A program made the position numbers and the translations under genes. A stretch of 8,324 nucleotides of DNA from an uncultured Taibaiella sp. (GTDB lineage Bacteria > Bacteroidota > Bacteroidia > Chitinophagales > Chitinophagaceae). A model generated the notes under the pieces. The model was not told the DNA's origin. It made no database searches and worked only from the letters and a program-made list of their open reading frames with translations. Positions 1 through 4,958 of the stretch are shown one piece after another. The stretch is from assembly GCA_937871155.1 (NCBI GenBank), contig CALMXV010000094.1:1-8324 (forward strand). Reading direction: 5' to 3'. Position 1 is the first letter of the stretch; each line of letters begins with the position of its first letter.

Positions 1-167
1 GCAATAAAACCTTCCAAATACCAACAATCTAAAATCCTAATGACCTTTTTGGGTTCAATCCATTTGTGAACAATTAAGGTTTTGCTCTCGCAAAAACTGT
101 TGATTTCATAGCGTTGGTTTTCTACTGTTTGCTTGTCGGTGCTGACGCGGATGTACCCGTAAATCAT
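1..167 (-). pseudogene. Serine recombinase (resolvase/invertase) N-terminal fragment, runs off left edge
   Basis: The gene reads leftward from ATG at 167-165 and stays open for 55 codons to the window edge. It begins MIYGYIRVSTDKQTVENQR, the classic N-terminus of small serine recombinases: the Y-x-R-V-S-T block carries the nucleophilic Ser (residue 9) and the adjacent catalytic Arg (residue 7). The start is well supported by AAGGA (complement of 173-177) five bases before ATG. After the Trp-Ile-Glu at residues 36-38, family members normally continue with a Glu-Thr-Ile-Ser-Gly-Thr-like stretch; here the text changes to PKKVIRILDCWYLEGFI, which does not look like a resolvase. I therefore infer a truncation or rearrangement at about codon 38 (near position 53). 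It could instead be a divergent intact gene, as the rest lies outside the window. Family recognition is firm; pseudogene status is inferred. Confidence 0.6.
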
Positions 168-172
168 AATTT

Positions 173-177
173 TCCTT
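173..177 (-). promoter_or_regulatory. Ribosome binding site of the serine recombinase fragment
   Basis: The complement reads AAGGA followed by a five-base spacer and ATG. It is a better Shine-Dalgarno sequence than those of most neighbours and supports the start at 167, suggesting that the 5' end of this gene is intact even though its body appears broken. Confidence 0.5.
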
Positions 178-215
178 TGTTTAAATTAATACTGTTTGAT
201 GTGTATCATTTAAAC

Positions 216-246
216 GGACGGGTTTCGGCTGAAAGCCGAAAATACC
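216..246. repeat. Outer inverted repeat, left copy, with GAA-loop hairpin
   Basis: This pairs with the complement of 944-973. It contains a perfect 8-bp stem TTTCGGCT/AGCCGAAA around the three-base loop GAA at 223-241. The right copy keeps the outer part of the stem but has changed inner bases, so it forms a weaker hairpin. Confidence 0.7.
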
Positions 247-306
247 GTTGCTCATTGGCAACATCTTGGGCTATTGAATAACTCCGTTTCAATAGGCTGT
301 AAGCCT
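247..306. repeat. Cluster of three small hairpins
   Basis: Three imperfectly spaced palindromes follow one another: GTTGC/GCAAC at 247-262, CTATTGAA/TTCAATAG (8-bp stem, nine-base loop) at 271-295, and AGGCT-GTA-AGCCT at 294-306, which overlaps the previous one by two bases. They lie in the segment present only on the left side, between outer and inner repeats. Positions 253-271 also resemble the inner repeat unit (about 15 of 19 matches), suggesting an old copy. Confidence 0.55.
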
Positions 307-316
307 TACATATTCA

Positions 317-341
317 AACCCAATGGCACCGCCTTGGGCAA
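317..341. repeat. Inner inverted repeat, left copy
   Basis: It matches the complement of 916-940 at 24 of 25 positions. Each copy can itself fold as CCCAA/TTGGG with an inner GGC/GCC pair. The copy lies 55 bp beyond the tnpA stop codon. Confidence 0.7.
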
Positions 342-366
342 ATCAATAGCAAGGCCTTGGGCAAAT
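321..366. repeat. Tandem repeat, two 23-nt units
   Basis: Units 321-343 and 344-366 match at 20 of 23 positions and share the 13-nt end CCTTGGGCAAAT plus the start CAAT. The first unit is most of the left inner inverted repeat, so the tandem copy is a partial duplication of that repeat. Confidence 0.65.
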
Positions 367-374
367 CTCATAAC

Positions 375-387
375 GCCCTGAAAGGGC
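375..387. repeat. GAA-loop hairpin next to the tnpA stop codon
   Basis: GCCCT-GAA-AGGGC forms a perfect 5-bp stem with the same three-base loop as the hairpin at 223-241 but a different stem. It ends nine bases beyond the end of tnpA (397), so it could also affect the 3' end of the mRNA. No T-tract follows on the minus strand, so I do not call it a terminator. Confidence 0.6.
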
Positions 388-396
388 AATATAATC

Positions 397-849
397 TTAT
401 GTCCAAAGGTAGTTTACATCATAGTCAACACCATATTCGTCCAAAAATTTTCGGTATTCATCTTGGAATGAAATGGTTTTATGGTGCTCCTTTTGTTTGT
501 CAATATAACGTGCAACCTTTTCTACAACCGATTGACTAACGGAATAACCTGCGTATCCACCTTGCCACGCAAAATCCTGATACCGTTCGCCTTTTGTTTT
601 TATCCATCGGCTACTGTTGCGCTTTATTTCTTCTACAAATTTTGCCAATGCTATATTTTTGGACATCGTTGACAAAATGTGAATATGGTTTGGGGTTCCG
701 TTTATTTTTATCGGCAAGGAGCCATTGGCTTTGATAATCCCTCCTATATAGGCATATAGCTCAGTTTCTATTGCTGCATCAATTAAACCTTGATTGTATT
801 TGGTGTGAAATATGATGTGGACATACAATTTTGATAGGGATTGTGCCAT
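397..849 (-). CDS. tnpA: IS200-type HUH/Y1 single-strand transposase
   Basis: This 150-residue protein has the usual length and layout of a TnpA/Y1 transposase (PF01797 type), which cuts and joins single-stranded DNA at hairpin-marked ends through a 5'-phosphotyrosine. The HUH metal-binding motif is visible as N-H-I-H-I-L with His55 and His57. The likely nucleophile is Tyr115 in the helix YIDKQKEHH, with Gln119 four residues on, matching the Tyr-x3-Gln spacing of IS608 TnpA. The N-terminus SLSKLYVHIIFHTK and C-terminal E-Y-G-V-x-Y-D-x-x-Y-x-W are typical of the Bacteroidota branch. ATG at 849-847 is preceded only by an A-rich stretch, normal for this phylum. No stops or missing catalytic residues are seen, so it is probably functional. 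The flanking hairpins and inverted repeats are its likely substrates. It may be an IS200 transposase or a domesticated RAYT; the sequence alone does not decide. Confidence 0.9.
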   Translation of the reverse strand: MAQSLSKLYVHIIFHTKYNQGLIDAAIETELYAYIGGIIKANGSLPIKINGTPNHIHILSTMSKNIALAKFVEEIKRNSSRWIKTKGERYQDFAWQGGYAGYSVSQSVVEKVARYIDKQKEHHKTISFQDEYRKFLDEYGVDYDVNYLWT

Positions 850-881
850 AATTTTTTTTCGTTTAATTTAATGATTATGCT

Positions 882-894
882 GGGTTTTCAACCC
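882..894. repeat. GAA-loop hairpin upstream of tnpA
   Basis: On the minus strand it reads GGGTT-GAA-AACCC: a 5-bp stem with the same GAA loop as those at 223-241 and 375-387, but facing the opposite way, so the loops on either side of tnpA point inward. The stem sequence is unrelated to the others. It lies about 33 bp before the tnpA start codon. Confidence 0.55.
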
Positions 895-915
895 GATGAA
901 TTGGATTTATTTCTA

Positions 916-940
916 TTGCCCAAGGCGTTGCCATTGGGTT
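916..940. repeat. Inner inverted repeat, right copy
   Basis: It is the inverted partner of 317-341 with a single mismatch, and is 66 bp before the tnpA start codon. It is itself imperfectly palindromic (CCCAAGGC...GCC-ATTGGG). Confidence 0.7.
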
Positions 941-943
941 AAT

Positions 944-973
944 GATATTTTCGACCTCCAGCCGAAACCGTCC
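944..973. repeat. Outer inverted repeat, right copy
   Basis: It is the inverted partner of 216-246. The 5-prime part of the minus-strand copy, GGACGG-TTTCGGCT, is preserved, while the second half of its stem has G/T changes that would still pair as G-U wobbles in RNA or as a weaker stem in DNA. Confidence 0.65.
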
Positions 974-1034
974 TATTGGAAACGCACTTGATCCAATAAT
1001 TCTTTTCTTTTCGTCAAGGTGTATGGGTCAAATT
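974..1034. other. Short anonymous stretch between the IS200-like cassette and the RAYT remnant
   Basis: On the minus strand a frame reads LKFDPYTLTKRKELLDQVRF and then stops at TAG (975-973). It has gene-like amino acid composition and could be the tail of a lost gene or a frameshifted part of the neighbouring remnant, but I recognise no family and do not call it coding. No RNA gene or terminator is seen. Confidence 0.3.
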
Positions 1035-1169
1035 TCAATTTCCCTTTCCCTCAAACAAATAGAAACAGTTAGAAGTCCCTAAGGTTATAAAATACTAGCC
1101 TACCTGCGAATTTTCATATTCTTTTAGGCGGTTGTTTTTATAGTGATGTTTTTCAGGATTGTATTTCAT
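1035..1169 (-). pseudogene. Decayed REP-associated tyrosine transposase (RAYT), N-terminal remnant
   Basis: Reading leftward from ATG at 1169-1167 gives MKYNPEKHHYKNNRLKEYE and then NSQVG before an in-frame TAG (1097-1095). Continuing in the same frame gives YFITLGTSNCFYLFEGKGN before TGA (1037-1035). Joined across the TAG this matches the familiar N-terminus of Bacteroidota RAYT/transposases: a basic K-Y-N-P-x-K-H-H-x-x-x-x-R-L-K-x-Y-x-x-S-Q-x-G-x-Y-F-I-T block followed by ...C-x-Y-L-F-G/E. Only about 44 of an expected 180 or so residues remain; the HUH motif and catalytic Tyr are gone. It is a different Y1 subfamily from the intact tnpA next door, so it is not a broken copy of that gene. 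The assignment rests on remembered family consensus; the nonsense codon and missing body are seen directly. Confidence 0.6.
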
Positions 1170-1254
1170 TTTCAAAAGTCAAATCTCTTACAAATTTGCT
1201 TGCCGTTAGCCTATGCACGCCTAGAACCCTACCGATTAGGAATCAGGACATCAT
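1170..1254. other. Intergenic between apeA-like gene and RAYT remnant
   Basis: These 85 bases follow the stop of the HEPN gene. A short inverted repeat CCTA/TAGG occurs around 1228-1240 but has a 4-bp stem and no T-run, so no terminator is called. Nothing else is recognised. Confidence 0.3.
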
Positions 1255-2583
1255 TTATGTTTTGATATACGGAGAACGATGCCATTCATAATAACGCTGA
1301 ACAACTGTGTTTATGCTACCTTTTTCAAAACCTATTAAGGACAAAATACAACACAGAAGCAATGGTCTCAACTTATCCGTTAGTTCGTATAAATCCCAAT
1401 CTTTTAATGCATCTTTCTTTTTACCTATCGGAAGAATATGCGAATAATGATTACGAGAATCCACCACTTTTTGGGTTTCAGCACGATTGTTTGTTAAAAT
1501 TGAAATTGCACTAAAAGAACAGTACAGACTATCAATAATATCAGTTAGGCTCTGCCCGTCATTAATAAAACGATTGAAATACCCCTCAATTGCCTGAATA
1601 ATGGTTAGAAAATCCGAAGGGCGAAAATAGCCCCTTGGTATTACACTTTGAATCAGTTGTTGAATTATCGGTTCGCTGTCTTCTTTCTGAACATACCATT
1701 CTTTTATAAAACCTGAAAAGTTATGCTGTATTTTATTCCAGTCAAATAAAAAATCTGTCTTATGCAATGTATAGTCAAGATGAAACTTTTCTCCTGCTAT
1801 GTACAGAAATTCAATCTCGTTCGGAATTCTAATGCCATTACACTCCTCATAATCTTCATCGGATAGTAAGCAAATTGATGAAAACACAGTCGGGTGCATC
1901 GTTGCAAAAGAAAAGAAGTCTTTAAACCACAATGCTTCTGCAAATAAATCTAGAAAGCCCATACTTTGTTTGGTTTCTATTTCAATGTAGGCTTGCTTTG
2001 ACAGTGTCTTTTTGTATGGCGATGAACCATAGATACGGAAAGTTGAATTGAAGTTTAAGGTCAAATAATCCTTTATGGGGCATGGATTCATTGGAGTACC
2101 AGAGTTCCACCCAACAAATCGTATTTCATCAGTATTATCTGACGAAATTTTCTGTATTTCTGACGGTTGATACCATTCTGTAAAATATGGGAATGTGAAC
2201 TTGATTTTTTTGAACACCTTGGCATCCATGCTATCAATATGCTTCCCAATCAGTACAAATTGACAGGAATATTTTTCCCAAATAAATTGTACCCTTTGTG
2301 TGTTGTCGTATTGCGCCCCACCACCACCATAACAATGCAATAGTGATATTTTTTTTACACCTTCAGCAGTTTTTATTATCCCATGAATGATTTCATAACT
2401 TCTGCCATGTCGAAATTGCTCGGTTTCCGACAAACTACTACCGATAACCTCCAATTCAATTTTTCCATTAGGGTTATAGGTCAAAACACCTGCCAATTTT
2501 TTACTAGGAAAATCAGGACGGAAGAAGACACCTTTCAATTCTTGGTGTTCATTCAATAAACCATTGTTGTTATTTCTGTTCAT
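1255..2583 (-). CDS. apeA: ApeA-like HEPN-domain anti-phage protein
   Basis: This 442-residue protein resembles ApeA, a HEPN protein shown to protect bacteria from phage by abortive infection, presumably as an RNase. The N-terminal half (about 17-200) looks like the ApeA N-terminal domain: a K-G-V-F-F-x-P opening, a repeated-beta pattern (LAGVLTYNPNGKIELEVIGS) and the ISLLHCYGGG segment. The C-terminal part (about 300-430) is helical and carries FLTIIQAIEGYFNRF, then SRNHYSH: Arg377 and His382 form the R-x4-H HEPN catalytic motif, with the usual polar residue after Arg. Two start codons are adjacent, GTG at 2586 and ATG at 2583; I prefer ATG. No clear Shine-Dalgarno is seen. It is 72 bp behind ligA on the same strand, with mobile debris beyond, so it probably arrived by transfer. 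No second defence gene is beside it, and ApeA acts alone. Active-site residues appear intact. It is shorter than the characterised E. coli protein. Confidence 0.75.
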   Translation of the reverse strand: MNRNNNNGLLNEHQELKGVFFRPDFPSKKLAGVLTYNPNGKIELEVIGSSLSETEQFRHGRSYEIIHGIIKTAEGVKKISLLHCYGGGGAQYDNTQRVQFIWEKYSCQFVLIGKHIDSMDAKVFKKIKFTFPYFTEWYQPSEIQKISSDNTDEIRFVGWNSGTPMNPCPIKDYLTLNFNSTFRIYGSSPYKKTLSKQAYIEIETKQSMGFLDLFAEALWFKDFFSFATMHPTVFSSICLLSDEDYEECNGIRIPNEIEFLYIAGEKFHLDYTLHKTDFLFDWNKIQHNFSGFIKEWYVQKEDSEPIIQQLIQSVIPRGYFRPSDFLTIIQAIEGYFNRFINDGQSLTDIIDSLYCSFSAISILTNNRAETQKVVDSRNHYSHILPIGKKKDALKDWDLYELTDKLRPLLLCCILSLIGFEKGSINTVVQRYYEWHRSPYIKT

Positions 2584-2655
2584 CACTTGACGGTTTTAAT
2601 GGACTAAGTAAAAGTTGTTTACAATAACATAATTTGTGTTTAAAGATGTATCTCG
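2584..2655. other. ligA to apeA-like intergenic region
   Basis: There are 72 bases between the ligA stop and the ATG of the HEPN gene. The minus strand is AT-rich, with TTG at 2624-2622 and TACTTAG further on, an incomplete match to a Bacteroidota promoter. No hairpin-plus-T-run terminator is visible, so read-through from ligA is possible. Confidence 0.3.
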
Positions 2656-4749
2656 CTATTGCTTTATTAAAGTTGCAAACTCCTCTTCCGATAATATAGT
2701 GATCGTCCCCAATTTTTTGGCTTTCTCCAACTTAGAACCGGCATCGGCACCTACTACCAAATAATGAAGTTTACTACTGACTCCTGAAACAATTTGTCCT
2801 CCTAGGGCTTCAACTTTTGCTTCGGCATCACTTCGTTTAAATTGGAGTAATGTTCCTGTAAATAAAAAGGTCTTTCCTTGTAAGGTGCCGCCGATTAATT
2901 GATTTGTTTTGGAATTGCTGAGATTTACTCCTTGTTGCTCCAATTGATTTATTAAGTGCCTGTTTTCAGCTAAAGAAAAGAAGTCGGTAATAGTAGTGGC
3001 TACTATAGGGCCTACATCATCTAAAACTAAAAGCTGCTCTTTGGTTTTTTCATAAAGGTCTTTAAGATGTGCTACGGAGTTGGCAAGCGTCTTTGCCATG
3101 GTTTCCCCTACGTGCCTGATGCCTAGCCCAAAGATGACACGGTTCAATGGTTGTGATTTACTTTGTTCAATTGCTGCCTGAAGATTAAAAATGGATTTTG
3201 TACCGAAACCTTCGAGTCCTTTAAACAGTTCCCAATTGATATGATATAGGCTAGGAATATCTTTCACGATACCTAGTTCGTAAAACTTTCTAATATTGGC
3301 ATCACCCATACCTCGGATATCCATAGCATCTTTACTGCAAAAGTGTATGATGCGTTCTACAACTTGAGCCTGACAGGAGATATTGATACAGCGCCATGCA
3401 GCTTCATCTTGTAGCTTCTCCAAGGGTTGTGTACAAACAGGGCAATGTGAAGGGAACGTAATAGGAGTCTCACTTCCGGTTCTCAGTTCGGTAATGGGTT
3501 TTACGATATAAGGAATCACATCGCCGGCACGCTCTACCAATACGACATCTCCAACTCTTACATCTTTTTCTCGTATGATGTCTTCATTGAATAGCGAGAT
3601 AGAGGATACTACAACCCCTCCAATAGGAGTGGGTTCAATTTTAGCAACAGGTGTAATAGAGCCGGTTCTGCCTACTTGAAACTCTACTCGCAGTAGCTTA
3701 GCTGTGGCTTGTCGGGCTTTGAATTTGTACGCTACTGCCCAGCGAGGATGGTGAGAGGTCATGCCCATTTTGTCTTGTAATCGGAAACTATTAACCTTTA
3801 TCACTAAGCCATCTATCTCGTAAGGGAGGCTATCTCTACGGTTTTCAAATGTTGTACAGAAATCTATTACAGCTTGAATGTTTTCAAAACGATGCATTTC
3901 TACTACTGGAGTGGGAAATCCCAACTGATAAAGCCAATGAAGAGCATCGTAGTGAGTAGTTAACTGCGGGGCAATGCCGGTAGTTTCCGTTCCTGAATGA
4001 TAGCTGATGTGATATAAAATTGCTGAAAGCTTTCGTTTACGGACTTCTTCCGGATCGAGGATTCTAAGAGTGCCGGAAGCAGCATTGCGTGGATTGGCTA
4101 ATGGTGGAAGATTATCTTTTGCTCGTTGTTCATTAAAGGCTGCAAAGACCTCTTTGTGTATGACTACTTCACCTCGAATCTCTATTTGTTGAAACTGCTC
4201 TTTGTTGAAAGAAGCTGATAATGGAATAGAGCGAATCTGACGGATGTTGGCGGTGATTTCTTCTCCATTGATGCCGTCTCCTCGAGTAGCCCCTCGCACC
4301 AGTTGCCCATTTTCATAGACCAATGAAATGCTGGCGCCATCATACTTTGGCTCTACACAATATTCGATAGTATCCGTCTCCGCATACTCTTTACAACGTT
4401 TATCCCAATCGTATAGGTCTTGGGCATTGTAGGTATTATCCAAACTAAGCATGGGAACTAAGTGAGCTACGGGTGGAAATTTTTCACTGAGCCCATTAGC
4501 TATTCGCTGAGTAGGGCTATCTGAAGTGATAAGCTCAGGATGCTGCTGTTCTATGGATTGTAGCTGCTTGTATAGCGCGTCGTATTCTTTGTCAGCAAAT
4601 AGAGGATTGCTTTGTACATAGTATTTCCAATCTGCGAATTGAATGATTTGACGTAAATCGGTAACGGTTTTTTTTACATCATTGGAAGGATGTAAAAGAA
4701 GCTGTTTGCCTAATTCGTAATAGGCTATTTCCTGTTCAGGTGTGTACAT
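2656..4749 (-). CDS. ligA: NAD+-dependent DNA ligase
   Basis: LigA seals nicks in duplex DNA during replication and repair, using NAD+ to adenylate its active-site lysine. All domains are present, in ATG-start numbering: domain Ia (about 1-60, with the NMN-binding YYELG/YYVQ region), adenylation domain with the catalytic Lys135 in E-P-K-Y-D-G, the RGDG and SGTLR motifs, and VIKVN; an OB fold from about 310 (VGRTGSITPVAKIEP); a four-Cys zinc finger (Cys436, Cys439, Cys454, Cys459); helix-hairpin-helix repeats (about 475-610); and a C-terminal BRCT domain (about 620-697). The 697-residue length is normal. The frame extends upstream to a GTG at 4782, but the extra 11 residues are not typical of the family, and MYTPEQEIAYYEL looks like the true N-terminus, so I start at 4749. 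It is divergent from the FAD oxidase gene and followed by the apeA-like gene on the same strand. Confidence 0.97.
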   Translation of the reverse strand: MYTPEQEIAYYELGKQLLLHPSNDVKKTVTDLRQIIQFADWKYYVQSNPLFADKEYDALYKQLQSIEQQHPELITSDSPTQRIANGLSEKFPPVAHLVPMLSLDNTYNAQDLYDWDKRCKEYAETDTIEYCVEPKYDGASISLVYENGQLVRGATRGDGINGEEITANIRQIRSIPLSASFNKEQFQQIEIRGEVVIHKEVFAAFNEQRAKDNLPPLANPRNAASGTLRILDPEEVRKRKLSAILYHISYHSGTETTGIAPQLTTHYDALHWLYQLGFPTPVVEMHRFENIQAVIDFCTTFENRRDSLPYEIDGLVIKVNSFRLQDKMGMTSHHPRWAVAYKFKARQATAKLLRVEFQVGRTGSITPVAKIEPTPIGGVVVSSISLFNEDIIREKDVRVGDVVLVERAGDVIPYIVKPITELRTGSETPITFPSHCPVCTQPLEKLQDEAAWRCINISCQAQVVERIIHFCSKDAMDIRGMGDANIRKFYELGIVKDIPSLYHINWELFKGLEGFGTKSIFNLQAAIEQSKSQPLNRVIFGLGIRHVGETMAKTLANSVAHLKDLYEKTKEQLLVLDDVGPIVATTITDFFSLAENRHLINQLEQQGVNLSNSKTNQLIGGTLQGKTFLFTGTLLQFKRSDAEAKVEALGGQIVSGVSSKLHYLVVGADAGSKLEKAKKLGTITILSEEEFATLIKQ

Positions 4750-4958
4750 AGAAGCTGCATTAAGAAGGTTAAAAATAAGCACGGAAGTGGATACGATTGT
4801 TTTTTTGATTTCTATAATTCATAGCCGACAAAAGATGAGAACGTACAAGGGTGCGACGCAACGGATGCCCCATAGATGCAAACCAGCTGACAACATAATA
4901 AAGAAACATTTTTTAGAGAGGGGCTATTAACGAAAATCTTACTAACATTGAGGTAGCT
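4750..4958. promoter_or_regulatory. Divergent intergenic region with a possible structured or conserved element
   Basis: It must carry the promoters for ligA (leftward) and the FAD oxidase (rightward). Its middle (about 4820-4905) is more GC-rich than the AT-rich edges and has unusual texture: TGCGACGCA palindrome at 4852-4860, a possible stem GGG-T-GC/GCCCC pairing 4849-4854 with 4867-4871, two GATGC copies at 4864-4868 and 4875-4879, and CAGCTG. A 31-codon frame (4835-4930, plus; starts MRTYKGATQR) covers the same stretch, without a good ribosome binding site. It could be a structured RNA leader, a dispersed repeat, or a small protein; I could not match it to SAM-I, cobalamin or preQ1 riboswitch consensus features. 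Confidence 0.35.
4943..4950 (+). promoter_or_regulatory. Candidate Bacteroidota -7 box for the FAD oxidase gene
   Basis: TAACATTG matches TAnnTTTG at all but one position and ends eight bases before the ATG. No clear TTTG -33 box is seen at the proper distance. A GAGG at 4950-4953 could instead act as a Shine-Dalgarno; both uses cannot easily hold together. Confidence 0.3.

Larger units (their letters stand above)
216..973 (-). mobile_element. IS200-like element or RAYT-style cassette: tnpA with nested inverted repeats
   Basis: A single Y1 transposase gene lies between two sets of inverted repeats. The outer pair is 216-246 versus the complement of 944-973, near-identical over about 30 nt apart from a one-base length difference and four or so changes. 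The inner pair is 317-341 versus the complement of 916-940, 24 of 25 identical. No tnpB is present, as in the IS200 group. On the right the two repeats are three bases apart; on the left they are separated by about 70 nt containing extra hairpins. IS200/IS605 elements normally have no terminal inverted repeats but have subterminal hairpins; RAYT genes are typically flanked by inverted REP hairpins, and this layout fits that better. The outer limits are my estimate from the repeats; exact cleavage sites and target were not determined. Confidence 0.5.

Noticed and set aside
375..387. Rho-independent terminator for tnpA
   Set aside because: The hairpin is downstream of tnpA but the minus strand after it has no T-tract, and it belongs to the GAA-loop hairpin set.
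216..396. CRISPR array, because of several short repeats in a row
   Set aside because: Repeats are two 23-nt tandem units with no spacers and assorted unrelated hairpins; no cas gene is present.
357..672. Two plus-strand open frames (60 and 63 codons) in this stretch
   Set aside because: They lie largely antisense to the well-supported tnpA gene, show no family resemblance and have no ribosome binding sites; they are shadows.
974..1043. Small minus-strand gene ending in KRKELLDQVRFQ
   Set aside because: There is no start codon with a ribosome binding site, a stop (TGA) lies in frame just upstream, and no family is recognised; more likely degenerate sequence.
4820..4910. SAM-I riboswitch, suggested by GCAACG and GATGCAAACCAGC segments
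   Set aside because: The required upstream GGAGGGA and GAUGAA core and the P1 closing stem are absent, and the spacing of the remaining segments does not allow the P3/P4 helices.
4742..4930. 62-codon plus-strand frame across the ligA 5' end and intergenic region
   Set aside because: Its first part is antisense to ligA and it lacks a ribosome binding site. Only the inner 31-codon part is mentioned, as a minor possibility for the intergenic element.
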